Assembly (NCBI RefSeq): GCF_001598415.1 | Contig: NZ_BCYX01000027.1 | Location: forward strand, 1 to 59,554 | Reading direction: 5' to 3' | DNA from: Sphingomonas mali NBRC 15500 | Lineage (GTDB): Bacteria; Pseudomonadota; Alphaproteobacteria; Sphingomonadales; Sphingomonadaceae | Length of the DNA: 59,554 nucleotides | Part shown: piece by piece, positions 50,926-59,336 of the stretch | How positions within the stretch are numbered: position 1 is the stretch's first letter | Layout of the letters: each line of letters begins with the position of its first letter | The notes under the pieces: generated by a model | Database searches by the model: none | The model's input: the letters and a program-made list of their open reading frames with translations, nothing else | What the model was told of the DNA's origin: nothing | Made by a program: the position numbers and the translations under genes

Positions 50926-51963
50926 CTAAGTGCTGTCGCCGGCTTGCGTTCGGCGGACGAATTTCTGGATCTGGTGGTCGCCGTGTTCCTCAGGGATCCA
51001 GCCGGGGCGGATCGCGAAGCTGTAGGGCACTTCGGCAACGTAGACGTCGCCATGGCTGTCGACCGCAATGCCGTGCGGCGCGATGAAATTGCCGGGGGTG
51101 TGACGGCGTTCGGACGAGCCGCCCCAGCGATCCAGGACCTTGCCCTCGGCGCTGAGCACCGTGACGCGGCCGGGATGATCCTGGAGCATTTCGCCGAGGA
51201 CGAAGCTCTTCTTGCCCTTGGGCCGCCACAGCTCGGCCACATAGATGATGCCGTTGCCGTCGATGGCGATGTCGCACGGGCGTTGCACGTCGGTCCATTG
51301 CTCGAGATAGTCGCCGTCGGCGGTGAAGACCTGGATACGGTCATTCTCGCGATCGCAGACCAATACGCGCCCTGTGGCGTCGCAGCCGATGCCGTGCGGG
51401 AGGTGGAATTCGCCGGGACCGGTGCCGATCTCACCCCATGACTGGATCAGGTCGCCCGCAGCACTGAAGCGATGGACGCGGCAATTGCCATAGCCGTCAG
51501 CGACGTAGAGCTCGCCGCTTGGCGCCACCGCGAGGTTGCAGCAGCGATTGAACGGCCCCCCGGGATAGGCGATGCATTCGCAGGCATGGACTTCGTAGGG
51601 GGGCTTGGGATCATAGCCCGTGTCCGATGCCTGGCCGGGCACGCCGAGTGTCATGATCGGCTCGCCTTCGAGGCTGAAGACGCGAATGCTGTGATCGCCA
51701 TTGTCGACGCAATAGACCCGGTCGTCGGGACCGATCGTCAGGCCGTGCGCCATGGTGAAGATGTCTTCGCCCCAGCTGCGCACGAAGCTGCCGTCGCGCT
51801 CATAGACCAGGACGCGGTGCGGGAAGCGGACGAACAGATAGACGCGATCCTGCGAATCGACGGCCACCCCGGTGACGTCGCGATGCGAGACGCCCGCCGG
51901 CAGGCGCTCCCAATCGGCCACCACGTCGAAGGCAGGCGCTGTCTTGGTTGCCACCCCAGGCAT
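50926..51963 (-). CDS. NHL-repeat beta-propeller protein
   Basis: The 345-residue protein is made of about six NHL-type repeats with recurring D-x-x-x-x-V-Y and G-x-x-V-R-x-W-G pieces, and resembles the propeller of peptidyl-hydroxyglycine lyases. It lacks a signal peptide. The start chosen is ATG at 51963 with GGGGAGCG upstream. It is the first gene before MetE-like copy 3, with a motif A site 94 bases upstream. Similar propellers act as lactonases or lyases in catabolic clusters. The activity here is unknown, and the SMP-30 protein at 34471 is a different propeller family. Confidence 0.78.
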   Translation of the reverse strand: MPGVATKTAPAFDVVADWERLPAGVSHRDVTGVAVDSQDRVYLFVRFPHRVLVYERDGSFVRSWGEDIFTMAHGLTIGPDDRVYCVDNGDHSIRVFSLEGEPIMTLGVPGQASDTGYDPKPPYEVHACECIAYPGGPFNRCCNLAVAPSGELYVADGYGNCRVHRFSAAGDLIQSWGEIGTGPGEFHLPHGIGCDATGRVLVCDRENDRIQVFTADGDYLEQWTDVQRPCDIAIDGNGIIYVAELWRPKGKKSFVLGEMLQDHPGRVTVLSAEGKVLDRWGGSSERRHTPGNFIAPHGIAVDSHGDVYVAEVPYSFAIRPGWIPEEHGDHQIQKFVRRTQAGDST

Positions 51964-52056
51964 TTCGCTCCCCGACGGATTATCAAAAACCAGCCTAGAC
52001 GTCCGCTCGTCCCTAAGCCAAGCTGACATATATCGTCGCTCAAGCATTTGTACATA

Positions 52057-52071
52057 GCGAACGACATATGA
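52057..52071 (-). promoter_or_regulatory. Candidate operator, motif A (site A7)
   Basis: On the minus strand it reads TCATATGTCGTTCGC, in the divergent gap between the NHL gene and the MFS gene at 52134. Confidence 0.55.
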
Positions 52072-52133
52072 TAACTACAATTGGTCGGCAGGATGGGTAG
52101 TCAACCGATCGCCGCACCCGGAGGGGGATTTGC

Positions 52134-53498
52134 ATGACGGACACTGGCGCTCGGCCGATCGATGTGGATACGTTCCTGGACGGGCTCAAATTCAACCGCT
52201 TTCACCTGATCGTCCTGATCCTGTGCACGGCCCTGGCTGCGATCGACGGCTATGAATTGTATGTCGTCGGCTGGGTGCTGCCGGTGCTCGCCAAGGACTT
52301 CGGCGTGCCGACGACGGCAATCACGTCGGCGCTGGTCGCTCAACAGGTCGGCATGCTCGCCGGCGCGTTCGTCATTCCCCCGCTTGCCGACCGAATCGGA
52401 CGGCCGCGCGTGCTGCTGTTCTGCTATCTCGGCATGATGCTCAGCGCGTTGGCGATCCTCACCACCAAGTCGCTGCTGCCGTTCACGGTCTGCCGCTTTG
52501 CCGCCGGCTTTTGCGGGACCGCGATGATCCCGATCCTGGTCACGCTCGCCTCCGAGACCGCGCCCAAACGGCTGCGCGCGACAGTCGGCACGATCACGGT
52601 CAGCGGCACGATGATCGGCGCGATGCTGGGCTCGCTGATGCAAGGCTTCGTCCTCGCACCGTTCGGGTGGCGCGGCGCGTTCTGGATTGCCGTGGCGCTG
52701 CCCGCGATCATGCTTCCCTTGATCTATTTCTTCCTTCCCGAATCGCTGCGGTCGCTGGTCGCACGCAACCCGCATGATCCCGCCATTTCCGCGCTGACCA
52801 GGCGGATGCGGCCGTCGGTGTCCGGCGATACCGACGTCGTGTTCACCGTGGCGCCCAAGCCCGACCGCCCTCCTCTTGCGATCCTGCTCTCCGACATTTT
52901 CGGCCGCGGCCAATTGCTCCGAACATTCCTGATGTGGGGAATCGCGATCTCGAGCTTCGTGTTCATCACCGCGGGCGTGTGGAAGACGACGATCTTCAAG
53001 GACGTGATCGGATTGTCGCTGCAGCAGGTGGCGCTGATCAACGGCATCAACACCGCCGCCGGCTTTATAGGCATGCTCACGATCGGTTTTTTCATCGATC
53101 GATTGGGCTTCAAGCGCGTGATGACCGGCACTTTCCTGCTCGCGGGGTTGGGGGCGATAATGGTCGGCCTGCTGGCCCCGGGCGCCGGCATGTACGTCGC
53201 GGTCGCCTTCATGGGGATGTGCCAGCACGGTGGTCAGGCCAGCATCCCGGCGCTTGCCGCTGCCCTCTATCCCACGCGCAGCCGCGCCACCGGCGTCGGC
53301 TGGACCTACGGCGCCGCCCGCGTCGTATCGATCTGGGCGCCGCTATTCGGCACGTTCGTGCTGAGCGAAGGCTTCGGCGCCGTCGGCATCTTCGCGATGC
53401 TGGGGGTACCGCTGCTATGCGGCGGCCTGTTCACTTTCTGGCTGATGAGCCTGAAGGGCGCACCGCAGGTGATCACGGTCGGGCATGGGCGCGGCTGA
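52134..53498 (+). CDS. MFS transporter, aromatic acid:H+ symporter type
   Basis: The 454-residue twelve-helix carrier has DGYELYVVGWVLP in helix 1, ADRIGRPRVLL after helix 2 and a shared C-terminal VITVGHGRG tail like the carrier at 35597 (TRTVGH). The usual Asp at the third motif position is Glu here (DGYE). The ATG follows GGAGGGG. The end overlaps the amidohydrolase start by 14 bases, so transport and hydrolysis are coupled, as in the 18512-21535 operon. Confidence 0.87.
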   Translation: MTDTGARPIDVDTFLDGLKFNRFHLIVLILCTALAAIDGYELYVVGWVLPVLAKDFGVPTTAITSALVAQQVGMLAGAFVIPPLADRIGRPRVLLFCYLGMMLSALAILTTKSLLPFTVCRFAAGFCGTAMIPILVTLASETAPKRLRATVGTITVSGTMIGAMLGSLMQGFVLAPFGWRGAFWIAVALPAIMLPLIYFFLPESLRSLVARNPHDPAISALTRRMRPSVSGDTDVVFTVAPKPDRPPLAILLSDIFGRGQLLRTFLMWGIAISSFVFITAGVWKTTIFKDVIGLSLQQVALINGINTAAGFIGMLTIGFFIDRLGFKRVMTGTFLLAGLGAIMVGLLAPGAGMYVAVAFMGMCQHGGQASIPALAAALYPTRSRATGVGWTYGAARVVSIWAPLFGTFVLSEGFGAVGIFAMLGVPLLCGGLFTFWLMSLKGAPQVITVGHGRG

Positions 53499-54303
53499 AG
53501 CGACCGTGCCGGCCGTCGATGCCCATGCCCATGTCTTTACCCGGGCAATGCCTTTCGCGGCGAACGCGCATTCGCGGCCGGACTATGACTATCCGGTCGA
53601 GGCGTGGCTTGCCGATCTCGACGCCAACGGCATCGGCCGCGGGGTGATTGCGGCGGCGAGCCTGTTCGATGACGGCAATGCCTATACGCTCGCGGCGCTG
53701 GCGGCGCATTCCCGGCTGCGCGCGACGGTGCTCGCCGGGCCGGAGACCAGCGCCAAGCAGTTGCGAGCACTGGCGGAGCGGGGCGTGGTCGGGGTGCGGC
53801 TGACCTGGCGGCGGCTCGCCAATCTGCCCAGCCTGGCGGACGAGCCGTGGCGCGGGTTTCTGGGGCGGATCGCCGAATCCGGGCTGCATGTCGAATTGCT
53901 CGCCGGCAGCGCGCAATTACCGGCGCTGCTGCCGCACTTTGCGGGCGTACCGTTGGTAGTCGATCATTTCGGTGTCCCCTCGGGCGATGAGAGCGAACGC
54001 CGGGCCGGGACCGACGCACTGCTTCAGGCGATTGCCGGTGGCCGGACATGGGTCAAGATTTCGGCGGGCTTTCGCCTGCCCCCTGCCATTGCCGCCGACT
54101 GCGCCGCGCGCTTGCTCGCCGAAGCTGGGCCAGAGCGCATGCTGTGGGGCAGCGACGCACCCTTCGTGAACCACGAAGCCGGTACCACCTATGCCGACAC
54201 GCTGGCTTTGTATCTCCGCCTTGTCCCCGACGCGGCAACGCGCCGGACAATAGACGCCACCGCACTCGACCTTTATTTCAACATACGGAGCCACACCCCA
54301 TGA
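53485..54303 (+). CDS. LigI-like amidohydrolase (amidohydrolase_2 family)
   Basis: The 272-residue hydrolase has DAHAHVF (HxH), VVDHFG and WGSDAPF at the usual places. It is a close paralog of the 18512-19315 protein, with shared PDYDYPVE, KISAGFRLPP and YTLAAL. It overlaps the MFS gene and the next gene (ATGA), so it is in a three-gene unit. A pyrone or lactone hydrolase role is likely by family. The duplicate MFS-hydrolase design suggests two related substrates. Confidence 0.83.
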   Translation: MGAAEATVPAVDAHAHVFTRAMPFAANAHSRPDYDYPVEAWLADLDANGIGRGVIAAASLFDDGNAYTLAALAAHSRLRATVLAGPETSAKQLRALAERGVVGVRLTWRRLANLPSLADEPWRGFLGRIAESGLHVELLAGSAQLPALLPHFAGVPLVVDHFGVPSGDESERRAGTDALLQAIAGGRTWVKISAGFRLPPAIAADCAARLLAEAGPERMLWGSDAPFVNHEAGTTYADTLALYLRLVPDAATRRTIDATALDLYFNIRSHTP

Positions 54304-54746
54304 ACCGCCGAGAGCGCGCCATCGCCACTGCCGAGCTCGAAATGGGGCTCGCCGATTTCTGGCACGACGTCGACAATAATTGGGGCCGCCAGGCGAGCGA
54401 CTATTATGCCCCGGAGGCCGTCTATCGCTCGGGCGGGCTCAACCTTGAGGGGCGCGAGGCAATCCAGGGCTTTTACAGTTGGCGCGAAGGCCGCGGCGCG
54501 CGCGTGTCGATCCATGCCTTCACCAATTTCCGGGCCGAGTTCGACGATCAGGGCGGCGCCACGGCGACGTGGTTCATGCTGCTATGGGCGGCCGATGGCG
54601 AAGCGCCGCTCGAAAGCCGCGTTCCCACCCGGATCAGCCAGGCGACCGAGACGTTCCGCTGGGACGAAGCCGCGGGGCGCTGGCTGTGCACGCTGCGCGA
54701 ACTCAAGAACCTGTTCCGCGGCGGCGATCAGCTCAACTTCAGCTGA
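54300..54746 (+). CDS. SnoaL/NTF2-like fold protein
   Basis: The 148-residue protein looks like a single NTF2/SnoaL cone-fold domain: ELEMGLADFWHDVDNN helix, DYYAPEAVYRSGG and GREAIQGFYSWREGR segments. NTF2-fold members in sphingomonads include the diarylpropane gamma-formaldehyde lyase LdpA, but also ring-hydroxylase subunits and isomerases. The ATG overlaps the amidohydrolase stop. A lyase of that type would release formaldehyde, which would fit the C1 genes, but this is speculation. Catalytic residues cannot be assigned without alignment. Confidence 0.7.
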   Translation: MNRRERAIATAELEMGLADFWHDVDNNWGRQASDYYAPEAVYRSGGLNLEGREAIQGFYSWREGRGARVSIHAFTNFRAEFDDQGGATATWFMLLWAADGEAPLESRVPTRISQATETFRWDEAAGRWLCTLRELKNLFRGGDQLNFS

Positions 54747-54752
54747 GCCGCA

Positions 54753-55094
54753 TCAGGCGGTGAGCGACGTCACCGTTGCGATCACGAACGCCTCGCTGCG
54801 GTCGCCGGCTGTTCGGAGGATTTCGGCACCGGGGGCCAGCACTTCATTGCGGATCGCGAGCCTGTCGTGCGTCGGCACATCGCCGGCATGCGCGCCATAA
54901 TCGAGCCGCCCGTCGCCCATCAGCGTGAACGGGAACAGCGTCCCGGGCCGTTTGAAATCGCCGATACGGCCGAACGCGGGAAACGGGCCGACCGCCGCGC
55001 CAGCGGCGTCGATCGCCAGGTCGACCGCGATCTGCCGGTCGGTGGCATCTTCTGCGCCTTGCGGAAACAGGATCACCCGCACGATATCGCCCAC
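54753..55094 (-). CDS. Small protein of unknown function
   Basis: The 113-residue protein has no motif I recognise. It is mostly beta-prone with a GRIGDFKRPG loop near residue 42 and DYGAHAGDVP near residue 65. The start is GTG at 55094 with AAGG eight bases upstream. It lies between the SnoaL-like gene (convergent, six bases apart) and a terminator for the TonB receptor, so it has its own short unit with little promoter space. It may be a genuine conserved small protein; no alternative frame looks better. Confidence 0.5.
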   Translation of the reverse strand: MGDIVRVILFPQGAEDATDRQIAVDLAIDAAGAAVGPFPAFGRIGDFKRPGTLFPFTLMGDGRLDYGAHAGDVPTHDRLAIRNEVLAPGAEILRTAGDRSEAFVIATVTSLTA

Positions 55095-55120
55095 TGAAAA
55101 TACCTTTCTGAACGTGATGC

Positions 55121-55152
55121 AAAAAGGGCGCCCGTTGCACGGGGCGCCCTTT
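55121..55152 (-). terminator. Rho-independent terminator of the second TonB receptor gene
   Basis: AAAGGGCGCCC (55123-55133) pairs with GGGCGCCCTTT (55142-55152). On the minus strand the stem is followed by a run of five T. It lies 18 bases downstream of the receptor stop. Confidence 0.85.
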
Positions 55153-55169
55153 CGTTCGTCGGCGTCGGA

Positions 55170-58082
55170 TCAGAAGCGCGCGCGCGCTCCGAACATAAAG
55201 GCGCGACCGACCTTGTCGTAATATTGGCCGTTCACCGGGCCGTTGAGGATGATGTACGGAACGGGGGGCGGATCCTTGTCGAGCAGGTTGTTGACCGCCC
55301 AGAAGAATTCGAACCTTTTATTCTCTCCGGCGAAGATCTTTCCGAACAGGTTGAAATAGGTAACCGCCGGGACCCTGTTGTCGTTGATCGTGTTGCTCGG
55401 CAGCGTGTTGTACGTCACGTCCTGGACGCCCTTGCTGATGAAGATCGTCTGCAGCGTCAGTTCCCACGCATCGTTGCCCAGGGTCGTCGACAGATTGCCC
55501 CGGAAATGCGGAATCGCGCCGAGATTGGCCCAACCATTCTCCCCGGCACGATCGATCGGCGCGGCGCCGGTGCCCGAATCGACCAACGCATGGAGGACGT
55601 AGGTGCCGCTCGCGGCGATGCTGCCGCGGCCGCCCGAGCCCAGAAAGCCGAGTGACGTGCCGTAGGTCAGGGTCATGTCGATGCCCTTTTGGGCAAAGGC
55701 GCCGACATTGAGCGAGCCCGCGTTCAGCGCGGTATGGATCCGATCGTTCGGGTCGGGGGTGGAGAGATCGGGCCCATAGGTGAACAGGTTGCAGAAATAG
55801 GCTTCGCCCGCGCTGCACAAGGATGCGATGTTCGCGGTCGACAGGTTGGTGATCGCGTCGTCGATCTTGATATTGTAATAGTCGACCGAGAAGCCGAGGC
55901 CGCTCAGCACGCCGCGACCGCGATAGGCCGCGCCGACCGTGAAGGTCTTCGAGAATTCGGGCCCGACATTGGGATTGCCCATACTGGTGTTCTGCGGGAT
56001 CACCGGGCTCTTGGTGACGCCGTCGACCACCATCGTTACCGCATTGGTGACGTTGCTGCCCGGGCTATAGAGTTCGTTGATCGCCGGCGCCCGGATGTCG
56101 CGCGAACGGGCAATGCGGAAGATCAGCCCGTCGACCGGTTCCCACACCGCGCCGGCCTTCCACGCGGTCTGGCCGCCGACGGTGCTGTAATCGGCATAGC
56201 GGAACGCGCCGTTGACGCTCAGATTGTGGAGGGCCGGCAGATCCTTGGCGAGCGGGACGGTCGCCTCGACATAACCCTCCTTGACGCTGAACGCCCCCCC
56301 ATAGGGCACCGCGTTGCCGGCGGTGAGGAAGCCGTTGCTGGCGCCCACCGCGTCGGCGGTCAGCTTCTCGGTTTCGCGGCGATATTCGCCGCCAAACGCC
56401 ACAGAGACCGGACCCGCCCAGGTCGAAAAGGGCTCGCCGACGATGTTGGCGGCGGTGGTGAACTGATCGTACTTCACCTTAGCGAGGCCTTCGCCCCAGA
56501 TATAATTGCGCGCGGCGGCAGTGGTGTTGCCTTCGCCGAACAGGTTGAGCGGCTGGCAACCGGCGGCGGCGGCGACGCCATCCCGGACGCCGCGGCAGAC
56601 GATGTTGCCGGAGCTGTCGCGGACCGCGTCGATCGCGTAGCTCAGCTTGGCGGTGACCGGGTTGTTGAAGGTCGCCGAGGAGTAATAATTGATGCCATAG
56701 GATACGTGCGCATCCCATTTCCACGACCCGCCGAGCTTCCCTTGGAAGCCGACAGTGCCGTGCGGGGTCTCATTGGTGATTTCGTAGCGGTTGATGCCGA
56801 TATCGATGCCGATCCGGCTGATATTGAAGCTTTGCGTCGTCGCCGGCAGCAACGCCAGCACCTGCGCGGGAATGAAGGGGTTGTCGCGACGGATGACCTG
56901 GCTGGACAGGCGGATCGGGACACCGTCGAGGATGCCGACGGAGCGCGAATAGCCACCTTCGATATAACCGGTCAGCGAGTCCGAAAAGTCGTAATAGATG
57001 CTGCCATAGGCGGTCTCGCGCTCGACCTTGGGAACTAGCGCGGTGCCGGTAATGATCGAGCCGCCTTCGCCGCCGATCATCGTCGAGCCGCCAGAGATCG
57101 AGCCCCTCTGGAACGGACGGATCGAACCGTCCGGATTGAAAGTCATGTTGGTCAGCCCGGGAATGGAACTGACGATGACGCCGCCCGCGCCGAGATTATT
57201 GTGGACGTGCTTGGCCAGGATGAAGGCCGGCTGGCCGAAGCCAGGCGTGCCGGGAGTGGTCCGCTGGCCGTTGCTGACGATCATATATTCGTCGCGACCC
57301 CAGTCGCGGGTGTAGATATCGCCGACGCCGTCATTGTCCGAATAATCGCCGCTGAGGACGATATGGCCCCGATCACCGTTGAAGCTGGTGCCGGCGATGA
57401 AGCCGATGCGGCGAGTGCCATAATCGCCGAGCTGCGAAACACCCGCCTGTGCGGTGACTTCGAGGCCCTGATACTTCTTCTTCATGACGATGTTGACGAC
57501 GCCCGAGACGGCATCCGAGCCGTACAGCGCCGAGGCGCCGCCGGTGACGACATCGACGCGCTCGATCATCAGCGTCGGGAACAGGTTGAGGTCGGTGGTG
57601 GTGGGCACGCCGAGGTTGCTGGCCGGCGCGAAGGGCACGACACGCGATTGATTGACCAGCACCAGCGTGCGCTGGCCGCCCAAAGCGCGCAGATCGGCGG
57701 TGGCCTGGGCGGGGCTGGAGGTGTTGGTCGCGTTGGCGCCTGGGGAGCGGGTCGCCTTGAACGCCGGGTTCTGGTTGAGCACCTCCATGACGGTGGTGGC
57801 GCCCTGCTTTGAGATCACTTCGGCGCCCACCACCTGGGTCGGCGTCGGTGCCTGGAGGCCGTTGGTGGCAGTACGCGACGCCGTGACCACGATCTCGCCT
57901 TGCTGCGACTCGGCCTTGTCATCGGCGGCCGCCGGGGCCGGTTCGGCCTGGGCGGCGCTGGCCGGCATTGCGCTTGTCTGCGCAAACGCGGCGCCGCTGG
58001 CGAAAGTGGCGGTGGTGAATGCGGTGGTGGCCATCATGCGATGCAGCCATGATGCGGGACCACGATTCATAAAAAGTGCCAT
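55170..58082 (-). CDS. TonB-dependent outer-membrane receptor
   Basis: The 970-residue protein has a signal peptide (residues 1-35, ending GAAFAQ), a plug starting GEIVVTASRTA and a barrel ending in GARARF. The plug shows the DRVDVVTGGASALYGSDA-type segment (seen as ERVDVVTGGASALYGSDAVS). The start is ATG at 58082 with GGGGAGG seven bases upstream; the longer frame to 58169 is not supported. It differs in sequence from the receptor at 21792. Motifs A and B lie upstream, and an orphan substrate-binding lipoprotein gene precedes it. An aromatic oligomer is a plausible ligand. Confidence 0.92.
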   Translation of the reverse strand: MALFMNRGPASWLHRMMATTAFTTATFASGAAFAQTSAMPASAAQAEPAPAAADDKAESQQGEIVVTASRTATNGLQAPTPTQVVGAEVISKQGATTVMEVLNQNPAFKATRSPGANATNTSSPAQATADLRALGGQRTLVLVNQSRVVPFAPASNLGVPTTTDLNLFPTLMIERVDVVTGGASALYGSDAVSGVVNIVMKKKYQGLEVTAQAGVSQLGDYGTRRIGFIAGTSFNGDRGHIVLSGDYSDNDGVGDIYTRDWGRDEYMIVSNGQRTTPGTPGFGQPAFILAKHVHNNLGAGGVIVSSIPGLTNMTFNPDGSIRPFQRGSISGGSTMIGGEGGSIITGTALVPKVERETAYGSIYYDFSDSLTGYIEGGYSRSVGILDGVPIRLSSQVIRRDNPFIPAQVLALLPATTQSFNISRIGIDIGINRYEITNETPHGTVGFQGKLGGSWKWDAHVSYGINYYSSATFNNPVTAKLSYAIDAVRDSSGNIVCRGVRDGVAAAAGCQPLNLFGEGNTTAAARNYIWGEGLAKVKYDQFTTAANIVGEPFSTWAGPVSVAFGGEYRRETEKLTADAVGASNGFLTAGNAVPYGGAFSVKEGYVEATVPLAKDLPALHNLSVNGAFRYADYSTVGGQTAWKAGAVWEPVDGLIFRIARSRDIRAPAINELYSPGSNVTNAVTMVVDGVTKSPVIPQNTSMGNPNVGPEFSKTFTVGAAYRGRGVLSGLGFSVDYYNIKIDDAITNLSTANIASLCSAGEAYFCNLFTYGPDLSTPDPNDRIHTALNAGSLNVGAFAQKGIDMTLTYGTSLGFLGSGGRGSIAASGTYVLHALVDSGTGAAPIDRAGENGWANLGAIPHFRGNLSTTLGNDAWELTLQTIFISKGVQDVTYNTLPSNTINDNRVPAVTYFNLFGKIFAGENKRFEFFWAVNNLLDKDPPPVPYIILNGPVNGQYYDKVGRAFMFGARARF

Positions 58083-58225
58083 ATCAGCCTCCCCTCTCCG
58101 GCAATTGCGGGGCCGGCTTTGGCGCCGTTGCTCCCGCAGCATCGCAAGATGCTTGCTTGTTGTTCCCAATCCGCGCCGGGGTCACGCCCGGCGCGCTCGA
58201 TGGCCTCGCAATCCATTCCGGATTA

Positions 58226-58240
58226 ACGAACGACAGTTGT
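58226..58240 (-). promoter_or_regulatory. Candidate operator, motif A (site A8)
   Basis: On the minus strand it reads ACAACTGTCGTTCGT. It lies 144 bases upstream of the TonB receptor start. Confidence 0.55.
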
Positions 58241-58247
58241 TTATGGC

Positions 58248-58291
58248 ACATAAGGCAGGCTGACAACCTAAAATCGCAGCCAGGCTGATGT
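58248..58291 (+). promoter_or_regulatory. Two motif B sites (B6 and B7) before the TonB receptor gene
   Basis: B6 is ACATAAGGCAGGCTGACAA (58248-58266). B7 (58273-58291) keeps only the central part with a perfect CAGCC-A-GGCTG dyad (58277-58287). They lie eight bases or more from motif A site A8. Confidence 0.45.
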
Positions 58292-58312
58292 ACGGGGTTT
58301 AGCCATCGCGAA

Positions 58313-59293
58313 TCACGGCGCAATCGGCCCCATCGCCAGCGCGTCCCTGTAGATACTGGGGTCGATGAGCCGCGACAGCGCTTCGCGCGACCGTGGGGTG
58401 CGTTTGTCCTGCGTGGCCAGCCATTGCTCTTCCGCGACCAGCTCGTCGAGCAGATCGGCAGGCAGTGCCGCTGGAAAGGAGAGCGTCGGCCACGCACCCG
58501 CTACGTCCACCGGACCAAAACCTGCAGTCGCTGCGACCAATGCCTGAGCCGGCGCCGGATCGCGACGAATCCGCGCGCTCGCGGTGATCACCGCTCGGAC
58601 GAACTCAATGATTCGCCGGCGCTTGGCGGGATCGGCGAGATTCGCCGCGGTGCTATTGAGGTTGAACAATTCGCGATAGACGCCATCGCCGGAGAAGATG
58701 ACGACATCGTCGCCCAGCACCCGCGCGGCATTGCCGCCATGCGGCTCCCAGATCGCCACCGCATCGACCTCGTGCCATTCGAGCGCCGGGCCGATGCCCT
58801 CGAGCGGAGATATGCGCACGGGGGTGATATCGGCGAAGCTCAGCCCCTCCGTCGCGAGCATTCGCGCGAGGAAATAGCCGGCCGACGTGGTCGCCAGCGT
58901 CGCGATCCTCTTGCCCTTGAGATCGGCGATCCGCTCGATCCCTGCCGAGCGGCGTGCGATGATGCGGTAGCGGCCTTCGGTAACGGTGAGAATGATGCGG
59001 ATTTCGGGATGCGCGACCGAATAGCGCAATGCCTGGGTCTCGGCATGTGTGGCGATATCGGCAGGTTTGCCCTCGCCGATCAGATTGGGGATGCCGCCAT
59101 TGCCGACCGCCGCGCCCGCCGGATACAGATCGCGCGCCGCCAGCAGTACCGGCGCGATCTCGATCGTGGCGGTGCTGCCCCACACCGCAATTGGCGCGAT
59201 CGGGGCGGCCGGCTCCACGCCGGCCTGCGGTACGCATCCCACCAGTGCGACGAGCATCGCCATCGCGAGGATTGGCCGCTGCCAATCAATCAT
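58313..59293 (-). CDS. Substrate-binding lipoprotein (NMT1/SsuA-like), orphan
   Basis: The 326-residue protein has a lipobox LVGC with Cys20, so it should be a lipid-anchored periplasmic protein. The rest fits the NMT1/taurine-sulfonate binding family: GEGKPADIATHAETQ, DLKGKRIATLATTSAGYFL and VDAVAIWEPHG. The ATG at 59293 has GGGAGACG upstream. No ABC permease or ATPase is adjacent; the next gene downstream is a TonB receptor. It may hand a ligand from the receptor to an inner-membrane system elsewhere. A motif B site lies 25 bases upstream. Confidence 0.83.
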   Translation of the reverse strand: MIDWQRPILAMAMLVALVGCVPQAGVEPAAPIAPIAVWGSTATIEIAPVLLAARDLYPAGAAVGNGGIPNLIGEGKPADIATHAETQALRYSVAHPEIRIILTVTEGRYRIIARRSAGIERIADLKGKRIATLATTSAGYFLARMLATEGLSFADITPVRISPLEGIGPALEWHEVDAVAIWEPHGGNAARVLGDDVVIFSGDGVYRELFNLNSTAANLADPAKRRRIIEFVRAVITASARIRRDPAPAQALVAATAGFGPVDVAGAWPTLSFPAALPADLLDELVAEEQWLATQDKRTPRSREALSRLIDPSIYRDALAMGPIAP

Positions 59294-59317
59294 TAGCGTC
59301 TCCCTATCGGCTGACTA

Positions 59318-59336
59318 TTATAAGCCAGGTTGATTA
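59318..59336 (+). promoter_or_regulatory. Candidate operator, motif B (site B8)
   Basis: TTATAAGCCAGGTTGATTA lies 25-43 bases upstream of the lipoprotein start and closely matches the consensus. Confidence 0.55.
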
